64,000 nt of DNA from Acanthamoeba sp. SK_2022b (GCA_027943245.1 JANDJZ010000091.1:1-64000), one strand, 5' to 3'; positions 1 to 11,625 are shown, counted from the first letter of the stretch. Made by a program: numbers and translations. Notes: generated by a model from the sequence alone, not told the origin.

Positions 1-968
1 TCGTCGTCGTCGGCGCTGGCCGCTTGGACGGCCTCGTCCTCATTGCCCGACGACCGCCGGCCCTCGTCGACCGACGGCAAAGGGTGGTGGTCCTTGGGCG
101 TGACGCCGCCGCCGCTCGCCGAGAGCTCCTCGTGGGAGGGGTCCCTCTCCTTGAGCTTGGCGGCCTTCTTCACCAGCTTCTCCTTCTTTTTCTTCTCCTT
201 TTCCTCTCGCTTTCGTTCTTTTTCCTTGAGCTTCTCCTTCTCTCTTCGGTCGCGCTCCTCCTTCTCCTTCTCCTCGCGCTCCTTGCGCTCCTTCTCCTTC
301 TTCTCCCTCATCATCTCCTTCTCCTTCTTTCGCTCGCGCTCCTTCTCCTCGCGCTCCTTCTCCTTCTGGGCCTTGAGCGCGACCTCCCGCTCCTTGTTGA
401 CGTCCTTCTTGCCCTCCTTGCCCTCGGACTTGATGTGACCGCCCTCGCCCTTCCTCGCTCCCTCGCCCTTGAGGCCGCTCCCGCTCGCCCTCTCCTCCTC
501 GTCCTCCGAGCCGTCGTCTTCGTTCTTTTTCGAGATCGTGTTCGCTTTCGCTCTTTTCGTCTTTTTCCCGCTGCCCCGCTCCTCCTCGTCATCGCTTTCG
601 TTCTTTGCCGCCGTGGTCGAGGCGGCGGCCGCGTCGTCCCGTCGGATGGCGTTGCCCTCGGCCGCCACCATGTCGTAGAGCGAGACCGTGCCTCGTCGTT
701 TCCGCTCGGTCGCGGCCGTCGTCCTCTGCTCCTCCGCCGGCACCACCACCTCCTCCTCCACTCCTTCGTCGTCGTCCTCCTCGTCGTCGTCCGCATCGTC
801 GCTCTCGTTCGCGACGTCGCCCTCCCTCTCCTTCTGTACAACCGTGCCTTCGCCGTCCCCCTTGGGCTCCTCCCCTTCCTTCTTTCCGCCTTCCTTGCTC
901 TTCTCCTTCTCCTTTTTCTTCTCCTTGTCCTTGTCTCGCTTCTCCTTCTTCGTGTGGTCGTTGTTCTG

Positions 969-1005
<37 letters not shown>

Positions 1006-1109
1006 ACGTCGTCGTGCTCCTTCAGCTTCTCCTTCTTGTGATGGTGGTGCTTCTTGGGCGGGGTGTCCTCCGCCTGCACGGGCGCACCGACCATTTCCGA
1101 GTCACCCAT
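1..1109 (-). CDS. Charged low-complexity protein with polyHis and polyGln tracts (C-terminus outside window)
   Basis: Reading the minus strand from the ATG at 1109 gives one uninterrupted frame of about 369 codons that leaves the window at base 1, so the gene is 3'-partial. The N-terminus (MGDSEMVGAPV) is followed by a Lys-rich stretch with four His, then a run of about 12 Gln encoded by a CAG repeat. Acidic Asp/Glu clusters and a long Lys/Glu/Arg-rich segment (about residues 230-330) follow, the latter likely a long charged helix. A short less biased part reads SLYDMVAAEGNAIRR. No catalytic or known domain is visible. Such composition is common in nuclear and nucleolar proteins, but that is inference. 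The strand choice rests on the start codon, the absence of stops and the charged composition; the opposite strand gives only Leu/Ser/Phe low-complexity shadows. Confidence 0.6.
967..1004. repeat. (CTG/CAG)n trinucleotide repeat
   Basis: About 12 perfect CTG units on the plus strand, read as CAG (Gln) in the minus-strand gene. It encodes the polyglutamine tract near residue 36-48. Confidence 0.9.
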
Positions 1110-1739
1110 TCCCGGTTCCTGCCCAGCGGTGGTCGCGCTCGAGGGCCTGAGCTGGAAGTCAATCGTTAATCTCGGTCTCCGTTTGTTTCTCGTCCGGTTT
1201 CTTGACTTTCACTCACTCCACGCAGGCACGCTCTGTCTGCCTGCCCAATAAACCGGTCAACGAAAAATCGACAATAAAAATAAAGAAATATCTATTTATA
1301 ATAGCTCGTCCACGCAAGGTGATGACACATAAAGAGGAAATAAAAGACAAAAAGAGAAATAGTATAATCGTTGTGAGGATGTTTTAAAACCAAAAATGCA
1401 GTTGGGGGGGGGGGTGATTACGTTTTTGTGCGATTAAAGGTGCGTGGAAGTCAATCAAAAGCAGCAGTTACGCGCTGTTACCTTCCCTCAAATTGCACGA
1501 CATACGCCAAATGGCTGGGAAGCAAACAACTTCTCCCCGCACGCTCTCTGCTCTGGCGGCAGTGGCGGTTCGCAAATTAATTGGATCGTGTCGACACAGT
1601 TCACGCAGGCCGACGTGGTGCAACAACAGGTGATGGCCATCACAGGTACTCCTTAAGGGCTCGTCTTGAGGGAAAAATGGTCCTCCTACCACTCTTGGTA
1701 GGAGGTGTGACAAAAGAGAAGAGCACTTGGTGACGAGGT
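1110..1739. other. Intergenic region between two minus-strand genes
   Basis: It holds the upstream region of the charged protein and the likely 3' UTR of the LEA2-repeat gene. There is an A/T-rich stretch around 1240-1390 (AATAAAAATAAAG) and a run of 10-11 G near 1405. No convincing gene is seen. If the last LEA2-gene exon is read in its alternative frame, coding would extend to 1640. Confidence 0.5.
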
Positions 1740-4700
1740 TCACCTCCGGTTCCGGTTGCCGAACAGGCGGGTGGGAATCTTCCGCTGCTCGTAGTGCAGC
1801 CCCACTCCATACCACTCTGTCTTGGATTGCTGTGTTGTTGTTGTTGGCGTGATAGGTGGTGGTGGATTGGAGGAAACGGGCCTGGTGAGTTACGGGCGAG
1901 GTGTTTTGGGTGGTCGGCGCGTACGTTGTTGAACGCGAGGATGTGGACTTGGCCTCTGGCGTCGACCTCCGTCAGGCCGCCGTGCAGCAGGATATTCACC
2001 AGGGCCCTCAGCGCGCCGCCCACGCTCGCGATTTTCGTCTTGAGAGGCTGCGACGACTGTCGACGACGATCGGGGCCCGACGCGACGAGCAGGTGCCATG
2101 AGATGCGAGTGCAGTGTGTGCGCGTGTGCGCGCGTGCGTACCACGGTGGAGTGGCCAGGGAGGTAGATCACCTGACCGCTGGTGGTCAGGTTTTGGGTCA
2201 CAGAGCCGAGCACCTTGTCATCGTCCGACAGGTAGATGTTGAAGTCGACGTAGTCCATGGCAATGTCTGCGACGAGTCAACAACACGCGGTGAGCCTGCG
2301 GAGTCGCGAAACAGAGTCAGGAGGCTAGGTACAGGCATCGAACGGATTGTAGACAGTGATGACGATGTCCAGAGTCTGGGCGAAAAGCGACACGCCGCTT
2401 ATCCGCGCGCTCTTGATCAGAGGAGTGGGATTGCCGGGAAGCGCTGGGGAGTGCGGGAAAGAGGAGAGGTCAGCCCCTCCCTCCATTTTCACTCGACCTT
2501 GCGGGTGAGGAGCGAGAGGGGAGAGGGGAGGCGTACTGGTGCTGATGCTGAGGTCAGACAGCGCGTAGGCGAGCACGGGAATGTTGGTCTCACCGTTTGT
2601 GAGGGTTACCGGGGAGTTCACCCCTGCGCGAGGTCAAACACGACAGCCGAGGCTGAGGACAAGTCGCAGGATGAGCGGAGGGGGGAGCGCCGGCCGTTAC
2701 CCGTGACAAAGTCGGAGAGGAACTTGGAGGCCACCGCCGACCCGGGCCCCTCCGGAGTCGTGAACAGGCCCTGGCCGCTGAGCATCGTCGTGCCGAGCCC
2801 CAGGTCGAACTGGGCCACCTGAGCCTTGGCCACCACCACGTCTTGCTGCTCGCGGCGCAATGGTCGAGAGAAAGGGAGGCCCCGGAGGTGAGCCAGGAGC
2901 GGGGGAGAGGTAAGAGGGCGAGGTGTCCATACGTATCGCATGGACATGCCGAGGCTGCCAGCGCTCATGGCGACGTTGGGGAGCGGGTTGCGGACGGTGA
3001 TGTTGACCGCGATGAGCAGGCCGCTGGGACCGCCCGACACCAGATTCACCCCAGTGATGAAGAGGGCGTCCTTGAACTGATCCGCGCCTGTGCGCGGGGT
3101 GGTGGCCTGAGTGTGCAGCAATGCTGGGAGATGGCGGAGGAGGGGAGAGGGCCATTACCCTTGAGTTCAATTGGGGCTTGGATGGGGATGCCGGTGATGT
3201 TGAGGTCGCCAATGCTGGTGCTCACCACCGAGGCCAGCAGCGTGCCCCGAAGCGACATCTCGGTGTGATTGCGGAGCAACAGCTCGTGGGCAAACCTGCG
3301 ATTCCGTATTGGCAGCACTGATCAGTAACGCGCACTTAACAGCAGAAGGCAAGCTGTGGTGGCCAGGCGAGAGGGGAAAGCGTACTGAGAGAAGCACGTC
3401 GTATTCGTGACCTTGAGCGGGGTGAGACTCTGCGAGATGGTCAGGTTGCCCGCATCGTCTTGGATGGGCTGCGGATCGACAAGACAAAAAGAGGAGACCG
3501 AGTCAGCCATGCCGCCATGGCATGAGTGCGCTTGGGCCACTCGATGGACAGTAGCGATCTACTCACCGTCATGGGCAGGGTCAAGCTTCCTGTGGGAACG
3601 CCGGCGTGCAGCACCTCGGCGTACAGAGCCATCTCCTTGATCTGGTCGACAGAGCGGTGAGTGGCCTATCCAATCGGTTCGCATGAGATTCGGGCTTGGC
3701 CCGAGGTTAGCCTACCTGTTGGCGCACGCTGAAGGGAGAGTGGAAGCTCGCGGTCATTGTTATGTTGGTCGTGGTATCGGCGAGGACCGGAGAGAAGTTG
3801 ACCGCCAATTCCTGGATTGCCACGTCCGAGATCAGCTGCGGACAGGGAAGCACAACGCGGGTCGGTTAGGGATATTCGAGGCGGCAATGGTCCGAGAGCT
3901 CTTGGCTGTGCTCCCGTGCCTTGGAGGGGTCCTGTAGGCCCGGCATCTGCGTCGACAAAACCATGCCTAGCACAGCCTTCTGCAACCAATCAATCGAACT
4001 GGGCTCGCACCACACACACACACACATTCGCCGACCAAACGCCAATGCGGTGGGCGCTTGCCGTCAGCCGCAAGACGGGGTGCCGGCAAAGGGGCGGGTT
4101 ACTGGAGCGGGCAAGAACGAACCTGTTGCCCGCATCCAAGCCTCGCACGACGACGGAGGAAGAGGTACCCGTAAGATAGTTGGACAGGAACTCACTCGCC
4201 ACGCCCAAGTCTGTGATGTGGCCGTAACGCCGAAGGGTTAGCTGTTGGCACTCTCTACGCAGTGTTGCGGTGACGGACCCTTTTCATCGGGCTTGACGAG
4301 GCCGGTGTAGTGGTAGGTGTTGAGGCCTGGCTCCAGCAGCACGTCCGTCGCGTTGAGATATCCCAAGTAGGTGTCGCGGTAGTACCTGCGAAGTATCGCG
4401 CAAGCTCTAGCTGGTGAGGCAAAGCGCGGAGTGATTGCGGCATGCCAGCCGGCTGGTTCACCGCACGTACATGCCAAAGTTGACCATGGGCAGGTAGAAG
4501 GAGGCGAAGGAAGGGTTGACCAGGGTGAAGTCGATCGCCAGCTCCATGCCGCCATCGGGGGCATCGCGCGGCACATTGAAGCCCAGCACAGTCACGTCGG
4601 GCAGGTTGTCCAAGCCTGGGCACGTCAAGCGTGGACAGGGTGAGCGAGCCAGCGAACGATAGAGATGTGCGAGTTTCAAGAAGCACTGTGTCGCGCCGTA

Positions 4701-7105
4701 CCGGGCAAGGCAACCCTGTTGTTGACTGGGACTCCGGACGCCTCCAGCTCGGATACCACGGTTTTGGCCTCCACGTCGGTGGAGCCCACCAGCTTCAGGT
4801 TGACTGCGGGGCCACGACGTAGTGGGTTGAGATGCGCTGACAGTGGGGAGTGAGCTGCTGGTTGGAGGGAGGCTTACGCCGAGGCGTCTGGATGAAGTCC
4901 TCCACGAACTTGATGAAGTTGGCAGTGACCTGCTCGCCCTCGATCATCAGATACTGTTGGTCTAGGGTGATGTTGACCACCGCGCCGCTTTGTGCGGTCG
5001 GCACAATGGCGCTATTGGTTTCGAGGCGCCCAATAAGAAGCTCCCTGTCCTTCTTTCGTCTCTGCGCTGGGGAGGAAGCTTGGCCGTTGCGCTCGCTCAA
5101 CAGTGAGTCCCCGACATGGATCGCCTCGTCGTTCTCCTCCTCTTGGAGGATGTAGATGAGGTCGACTCCCATCCTGACCGAGTCCACCTCTAGCAGACTG
5201 CGGTTGCCCAGCAACTGGTCCATCAAGATCGTCACGTTGGCCGACATGAGGGCGCTCGTGCTGTTGACCGGCACCAGCTCCATCGACGTGAAGTTGGCCT
5301 CCAGGATGAGCCCCGTGTGCATGCCTGCGACACATGTGTCAATGCGATGTTTCGGGAGCACGGTCTCGCGCGCACGAACCTTCCAGCACAGTAGACAATG
5401 TGAAATTGGCGAGCGTAGGGAGATACAACGGAATGTCGGTTGGGCTCTCCTTGGCTGGAGAAAGAGTGCAGGAGTGTGAACACACGCCTGTCGTATGGAT
5501 CGGGCAGGGGCGGAGTGCCAGGCGACGTACAGGCGACGGCGGTCACATTGCAGGGAAGGCCGCGCAGGTAGTTGCCAATGACTTCGTTGAAAAGGGAGAC
5601 GTTCTGTGGCAGCACGGTACCCTCCATATCCAGATAGTTGGCACCGACTGCGGGAGTGATGTCGTGAATTATCGAGAAGCGCTTGTTTCTCAAACACGTT
5701 ATTATTCAGATAAAAATACAACAAATAAAAGAATAGTGAAGGCATGGCGTTGCACGTACCACACATGTTGACCCGCTCTGTAGTATGGGACATCGCGATC
5801 AGCGAACCCTTGTACATGATGTCCATGTGGAGCTAAGCAGGCGAGGGTTAGTGCGGCTGAGAAACGGGAGAGGCAGAGGGAGGGAGCTTTCAGCTACCAG
5901 GCCGATGGGTTCGATGCTAATGACAGACGGGTTGAAGATGCTGACGTTGAGCCGAGTGTTGATGTTGGTCTCATTCGAAGAGGTCAAGTCAAACGCTTGA
6001 ATCTGAACGTTCTTGAGGCCGTCAAACGCTATAAACGCCAAGACGCCCAACACCCACGCATTAGTAGCCGTCCGGCTGGCCCTGTGTGCACAACCTCGGC
6101 CGAGCCAACAACGTACTTGGAATGACCACCACCTTTTCGAAGTTGACGTCGTACGACATTCCGAGCACGCCAACCTTCGTCGAACCTGGCCTCGTCCCCA
6201 TGGACGCAATTAAGTGAGTGTGAGGTGGAGAGACAACTCCAAGGATGCGCCGGACAAACCCGATAGTCGCCAGGAGAGGGAGGCCGCCTGGATCATGTCC
6301 TGGCCGAACTGGTTGAAGGTGGCCATGTCGGCGATCGCCATCTCTGCCGAGGTCGCAAAGCTGGTGTCACCACTTGTGCTAAGCTGCGCGTGGCCCAAAG
6401 CAGTGTGAGCGAGAAGGTCATTTGCAAATGATAAAGCATGGGGGGGGTGTCACGGTACCGTGACGTCGGGCATCATTGTCCGTCCCATGAGCTGGTCGTG
6501 ATAGTAGACGGACAGAGGAAAGGAGCGAATCGTCGCTGGCAAGAGCGCACTGGCTTTGATCTTGCCTGCACGAAGCGAGGGGCCAGACGACGGGTTGAAT
6601 CAGGGCGGCAGCGCAGCCACGCTTGTGTGGGGCTGGTGCGCACCTTTGGCATCGAGGAAAAGCGAAGAGGTGCCGGGTTTGGAGAGCCGGATGAGCTCAA
6701 AATCGATGGTGGACTCTTCCATGAGCTTGTCAATGACGGCGGGAATGATGACGGTGAAGGTCACCACTGCCAGTACGACGAGGAGCAGCACGACGATGCC
6801 CGTGCACATCGCAATGGCCCAACGAGGCACACGCTGCCCACACTGGCGGCGCTTCCACCTGCCAAAACCAACCGTAGTGGCCCACGATCAGGTGTGCGGC
6901 CGAGTCAAAGTCGCTTGCGCGGGAGCCGTACCATATCGTGCAAGCGTGCGGGCGCTTGAAGTGCACGGGCAAGGCGCCATCGGCGTTCTACGCGACAGGG
7001 AGTCCATGAGCACAACCCCCAAAGACCAGATAGGGAAAGTGGGCGTACTATGCTGAGCAGAGGCTGGATATCGTCCATGGAGACCCCTCGTTCCTTCTCT
7101 GTCAT
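1740..7105 (-). CDS. Single-pass membrane protein with tandem LEA2/WHy (DUF3712-like) domains, Tag1-like architecture
   Basis: A gene of more than 20 exons on the minus strand. The proposed first exon (ATG at 7105) ends at a GT donor near 7048; the next carries RRQCGQRVPRWAIAM followed by a strong hydrophobic segment (VVLLLVVLAVVTFTVIIPAV, about 6830-6740), the single membrane anchor. The remaining exons are beta-rich, full of NxT/NxS sequons, and contain repeated NP motifs typical of LEA2/WHy folds: NVSIFNPSVISIEP (about 5930), TLVNPSFASFYLP (about 4500), ITVRNPLPNVAMS (about 2985) and VITVYNPFDA (about 2345). Phases checked at several joins agree (for example VVVIP|T|FDGLKN across 6113-6029). 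A short N-terminus, one anchor and a tandem lumenal LEA2 array is the layout of yeast Tag1 and fungal DUF3712 proteins, vacuolar proteins predicted to bind lipid; that role is inference. The start is uncertain: the first-exon frame is open to about 7430, with an ATG near 7195. The last exon is read as WYGVGLHYEQRKIP to a stop at 1740-1742; an acceptor 2 nt earlier would extend it to 1640. Confidence 0.7.
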
Positions 7106-7630
7106 CTGGAGGTGGTCCAGATGGTGAGCGTGCGACTTGGCGAACCGATTCTTGCATAGCGATTTGATTTTCCGCCCCAAAAGCATTTGGCAAGATGATG
7201 CGCCGACGAGAACGTACCTTGGCGGTGGACCACGAGAACAGGCCTGCTCAGGTAGTAGGAAATCAAAGAAAGAGGCCAAGAACGCTCCGCCACAAGGACA
7301 ACAAAGACAGCTTGCACGAGCGTCAATTACACGATTGGAGCCCAACGCTTTCCTCGGGGAATTTCGCCAGAAAAGGAGGCAAGGCCAAGGAGATTTTTTT
7401 AATTGGGCTGATCTTCCCGAACGGGAAAGCACGACAAGGGTTCAAGTATGTCGGACAAAGGAGGGAAGCTGGCTGCTCACGGTGAGGCGAGGGCACGATG
7501 ATCTAGTTCTCCCTCTCGTGCTCTTCTCGAACGACCGAGAACCAGTCGGCCAATGTCTTGGTTGGTTTCGAATTATATTGTAATTGTAGGAGAGAGGGCT
7601 CAAGTGTGCAGTACAAAGGAGGGAAGCTGG
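7106..7630. other. Intergenic region with a partial copy of the thiolase 3' end
   Basis: It lies between the LEA2-gene start and the thiolase stop. Bases 7442-7520 repeat 7598-7648, which contains the last thiolase codons and stop, with about 30 extra bases in the left copy. No independent gene is supported, although the LEA2-gene first exon might extend upstream to about 7195 or further. Confidence 0.5.
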
Positions 7631-7648
7631 CTAGTTCTCCCTCTCGTA
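7442..7648. repeat. Direct duplication of the thiolase 3' end
   Basis: The motifs ACAAAGGAGGGAAGCTGGCT and CTAGTTCTCCCTCTCGT occur at 7455-7520 and again at 7611-7648. In the right copy they are contiguous and form the real end of the thiolase CDS (VYEREN-stop). In the left copy they are separated by about 30 nt. Confidence 0.75.
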
Positions 7649-9490
7649 CACAGCGGCGGCGCCCATGCCCGAACCGATGCACATCGACACCACACCGAAG
7701 CGACTGCGGGGGGGGGGAGGGAAACAACGTCAGCCGCACACAGCGAGGGAACGCAACTGCGTCGACGATTGGGGGGGAAGGCGTACGCGTTGCGGCGCTT
7801 AAGCTCGTTGAGGATGGTGGCAGTCTGCCTGGCGCCGGTGCAGCCGAGCGGGTGGCCGAGGGCGATGGCGCCGCCGTTGGGGTTGACCTTCTCGACGGGG
7901 ATGCCGAGCTTCTGCACGCAGTACACGGCCTGCGAGGCAAAGGCCTCGTTGATCTCGAAGACGTCGACGTCCTGGAGCGAGATGCCGGCCTTCTGGACGG
8001 CGGCGGGGATGGCGACGGCCGGGCCGATGCCCATCACGGCGGGCTCGACGCCCACGGCGGCAAACGACCTGAAGACGCCAAAGATCGGGAGGCCCAGCTT
8101 CTGGGCCACCGAGCGCTTGGTGACGATGCACGCCGCGGCGCCGTCGCTCACCTGCGACGAGTTACCGGCCGTGGTGGAACCGCCCTCCTTGAACACGGCG
8201 CGCAGCTTGGCGAGCTTCTCCGCGGTGGTGTCAGCACGAACGCCCTCGTCTGTCATCACCAACACATTAGACGTCGCCGCAAAGAGAGAGAGAGAGAGAG
8301 CGCGCGCGCGCGAAGTTGCTTTGGTGGGGGGGATGACGTACCCTGGCTCACGGTGACGGTCTTGGTGTTGCCCTTGTCGTCCTCGACGGTGACAGTCACG
8401 GGGACGATCTCGTCCCTGAACTTGCCAGCCTTGATGGCCTCGGCGGCCTTCTTGTGCGAAAGGGCAGCGAACTGATCCTGCGTCTCGCGCGACACGCCGT
8501 ATCGCTCGGCAACGTTCTCGGAAGTCTGTGAGGGACCAAAACGGAAACGGCAAGGTTGGCGAGACCTCTCAGTACTCGACGCGCTTGGGCGAAAGGCAAG
8601 CGAGGAGGGGCACTCGACATACCTGACCCATGTTGAGGTAGCAGCCCTTGGCCGAGGGGTGCTGGAGAGCCTCCTGGTTGATGCCGCCGTCCCACCTGTC
8701 CATGGAGTTGGAGGACATGGACTCAACGCCTCCAGCAATACCGATCTCGTAGTAGCCAGCCTGGACACGCGAGAGTAGGGTCAGGCAACCAACGCCAACA
8801 GCTGCCGGCAGCCCCCCCCCCATTGCACTATCAACGGCTATTTACGGTACCTTGATGGCCGACGCGACGTTGGCGATGGCCTGGAGGCCAGACGAGCACT
8901 GGCGGTTGACGGTGGTGCACGGGACAACGTCGGGCAGGCCGGCGAGCAGAGCAGCCACGCGCACCTCAGTGGCGCCCTGAGGCGAAATGTTTCAAACGAG
9001 AAGGCGGTTCATCTTGTGCGATACATCCAGAATGACAGGAATTCTGGGTGGGAGGATGAATGGTCGAGCTCAAGGAAACATACCTGGGCGCCAGGAGGAA
9101 GGACGGTTCCGATGACGACGTCACCGTAGAGCTCGGGCTTAATCTGAGGCGTAGTCTGGACGAGGTGCTTGAGGACGGGAGCAAGCAGGTTGTCGGGGCC
9201 AGTGTTCTTGAACGAACCACGCTTGGCCTTGCCCACAGCCGTGCGCACAGCCCTAACATCGGTTGCCGATGCCATCGCATTAGAAATTTACCATGATGCG
9301 AGGCTACACAGCAGAGAACCTAATAGCACAGTGGGAAGAAGGGAGCGTACTTGACGATCACAATGTCATCAGGTGACTTGACGCCGACGGCAGAAGTGAA
9401 GGCGGCCGAAAGGCCCTCCATTTCGCCATTTTGCTGGGGCTGGATGTGAGCCTCGAGCACGCTGAGTCTGTGGTTGATGCGGGACTGCAT
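7631..9490 (-). CDS. 3-ketoacyl-CoA thiolase (acetyl-CoA acyltransferase), peroxisomal type
   Basis: Seven exons on the minus strand (9490-9351, 9252-9084, 8976-8851, 8760-8623, 8525-8342, 8249-7787, 7703-7631) join in phase to 430 aa, the usual thiolase length. The product would cleave 3-ketoacyl-CoA with CoA in the last step of beta-oxidation. Visible motifs are the nucleophilic Cys in [10 protein letters not shown] (near residue 130), GGVESMS, the NEAFA loop and the C-terminal [16 protein letters not shown], with the final strand [18 protein letters not shown]. The N-terminus carries RLSVLEAHI, matching the PTS2 peroxisomal signal R-L-x5-H-(L/A) except for the final Ile, in the same place and setting as plant PTS2 thiolases. 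Introns are 60-120 nt GT-AG. The start is the first ATG in frame with the PTS2. Family identity is certain; peroxisomal location is inferred. Confidence 0.95.
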
Positions 9491-9749
9491 GTTGTCGTGT
9501 GGTTTTGGAGGGTTGCGGTTGAATGGATCGAATGAGGTCGACCTGCGTCTTTCTCGCACCAACCGCACAGAGAAAAGCTCCAGGGAAAGGAAGCTTTCCC
9601 TTCCCAGCGAGCCAACTCGAACGAAATTTCTTCCTCTCGGCCAGTTAATCGCGGATTGAACGTTTTTGTTTTTAGCTAATTTAATTGTGTGTTTTATTTA
9701 TTGTACAGGTGATGATCGTGTCAAAGTACACAAGTTGCTGTGCCCCATC

Positions 9750-11225
9750 TTAGGCACAAGTGCCGATGATGGCATCGGCGGCGATCGAACAGCTGGGGCT
9801 TGAACCACCGCAGTGCCAGTCGTCGGTGCACTGGCCGGCGGCAAGGCACACCTCGCCCGCGACGGATGACGACCAGAACACGCGCGACTCCCCGTGCGGA
9901 CACTCGCACTCGCTGGTCCAGCCGCCAATGAAGCCGGGGTTGCACTGGCACGCCTGCCACGCGCTCACGATGTTGGGTGGCTGGGTGGTGGTGCACTGGA
10001 CGCGATTCCACGACTGGTCGGTGCAGTGCTGGCGCGCGAGGCACCCGCCGGGAGGCTTGCACGCGGGAGCCGTGAGGCCCATGCCATTGTTGGCAGGCAC
10101 GTCCCAGGTGAGGACGTAGTCGGTCGGGCAGTGGCATCCGCCGTTGATGGGATCCCACTCGAAGGTCTGAGGGCACCGGCAGTTGCCGGTGGTGTCACAG
10201 AAGCCGTAGGGTGTGCCACACTGCCAGTCGGCGGTGCAGGTGAAGGGCACGCACGAGGTGGCGCCGTTGGCGTCGGTGCCTCCAGGCACGTAGCCGTCAT
10301 CGCACAGGCAGCTGTAGGTGGCTGTCTCGGCCGTTTCCGAAGCGTAGTCGGCATTGCAGTGGGAGTGGAGAGGGCAGTTGTCGCAGGCCGGGCGGCAGGC
10401 GTCGATGCACTTGGGGCTGTCGATGGCCGTGTGGGAGCAGTGGACGACTGGGTCGACCAGAGCGTTGGTGGCGTGGAAATTGCGGCACGTGGTCGTGTTG
10501 GACGCGGTCGCGTAGGGGCACTCGCCCTCGGGGTGGGAGGCTGCGCGGGCCTCGAGAACGTACATGAAGTCGAGGCAGTCCTGCATGGTCGCGTAGACCT
10601 GGAGGTCGCCCTGGCATGTGGCCATGATCTTCTCGCAGAGGCGTGGCACGTCTTGCTCGTTGTTGGTGGCGTAGATAGGCATGATCGCTCGATCATTGAC
10701 GACGATATCAGTTTTGATGCGGTCGCTGCACTCGGCGAACACCAGGGTCTCGAAGTTGCGCGTTCCTCCGGTCACGAAGTAGAACTGGCCGGGAGAGTCC
10801 CAGATGGGCCCGAGGCGCACCACGCAGGTCTGCCAAAACTGGACAGTGTCGTTGTTGGCGCCTGACCACTGGATCGAGGGTTCGTCGAGGGTGAGCTCCA
10901 GCCTGCCCTGCCACAGCTCGGTGATGTATGGGTGGGAGAAGTTGAAGAGCACGTAGCCGTACTCCTTGGCGACGTCGAGCGTATCGAAGGTACCGATGCC
11001 ACGGATGGTGAGGTGAACGTCGTCGGTGTAGTAGCGATCGCACACCGCCGCATAGTTGTCGATCTCTCCGTTGAGGCGCTGCTGGTACGCTCTGATGGCT
11101 GTCAAGCGAGCAGCCTGGAGTTCAGCCGGGCTCTGAGAACACGTGATCGCGTTGGTAACGGCGATAAAGGCCAGCACGCAAAGGATCACCAGACCGAATG
11201 GTCGAAGACCGGCGAGTATCACCAT
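9750..11225 (-). CDS. Secreted Cys-rich protein with SnoaL/NTF2-like N-terminal region and EGF-like repeats (paralog 1)
   Basis: An intronless frame of 491 aa from the ATG at 11225. Residues 1-27 form a signal peptide (hydrophobic LVILCVLAFIAV then TNA). The next 150 residues have the look of a SnoaL/NTF2-like cone (RYYTDDVHLTIRG, DTLDVAKEYGYV, VQFWQT). A Cys-rich half follows, with CRNFHATNALVDPVVHCSHT, an EGF-like CPLHSHCNADY...CLCDDGY and several further 6-Cys units. No catalytic residues are recognised. A TATA-like ACATAAAAGG lies about 60 nt upstream of the ATG. The neighbour at 11626-13092 is a tandem paralog. A secreted or cell-surface product is inferred from the signal peptide and Cys pattern; the SnoaL assignment is tentative. 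Confidence 0.8.
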   Translation of the reverse strand: MVILAGLRPFGLVILCVLAFIAVTNAITCSQSPAELQAARLTAIRAYQQRLNGEIDNYAAVCDRYYTDDVHLTIRGIGTFDTLDVAKEYGYVLFNFSHPYITELWQGRLELTLDEPSIQWSGANNDTVQFWQTCVVRLGPIWDSPGQFYFVTGGTRNFETLVFAECSDRIKTDIVVNDRAIMPIYATNNEQDVPRLCEKIMATCQGDLQVYATMQDCLDFMYVLEARAASHPEGECPYATASNTTTCRNFHATNALVDPVVHCSHTAIDSPKCIDACRPACDNCPLHSHCNADYASETAETATYSCLCDDGYVPGGTDANGATSCVPFTCTADWQCGTPYGFCDTTGNCRCPQTFEWDPINGGCHCPTDYVLTWDVPANNGMGLTAPACKPPGGCLARQHCTDQSWNRVQCTTTQPPNIVSAWQACQCNPGFIGGWTSECECPHGESRVFWSSSVAGEVCLAAGQCTDDWHCGGSSPSCSIAADAIIGTCA

Positions 11226-11625
11226 GATGTTGGTGTGCGGTTGGGTGTTGGAAGTGTTTTGAGGCGTACCGCGGCGTGCTTGGCCTTTTATGTAGCCCCG
11301 GCTGTGTGATTCGGCGAGCAGATTTACCAGTCTGGTGGCGCTGACACTCATTCAAGACCACCGAACACGACCTACGGCAGTGTCAAGCCTACGCATGTGG
11401 CTTCTACTGGCCCATAAAAACGTTGCGAGGATTCGGTGCGTTATGCAACAGCCCCGCATACCTTATCCCGGTGTTATTGCGAAGTGCAACTCCAAAATTG
11501 CCAATTATTACCAAATCAAGACTGATCCTATCTCGGGGAGGGCAATAAATGGATGTTCATTTAGTGTCGACGAAGACCAATATTGGTGCTGATAGTGGCC
11601 AGATAGCACTAAGAACAGCCTGGCA
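11226..11625. other. Intergenic region between the tandem paralogs
   Basis: It holds the promoter of paralog 1 and the 3' flank of paralog 2. No gene is seen. Confidence 0.6.
11285..11295 (-). promoter_or_regulatory. TATA-like element of paralog 1
   Basis: The minus strand reads CTACATAAAAGGCCA about 60 nt upstream of the ATG at 11225, a spacing like that of the TATAAATA of the neighbouring paralog. Confidence 0.5.

Noticed and set aside
24..1169. Long plus-strand Leu/Phe/Ser-rich open frames
   Set aside because: They are antisense shadows of the Lys/Glu-rich minus-strand gene and start with non-ATG codons; the composition is only the complement of the charged repeats.
7503..7940. Independent minus frame overlapping the thiolase 3' end
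   Set aside because: It crosses the last thiolase intron in the wrong frame; thiolase motifs fix the correct one.
11335..11592. 85-codon plus-strand frame between the tandem paralogs
   Set aside because: No domain, no codon bias like that of neighbouring genes, and it overlaps the promoter of paralog 1.
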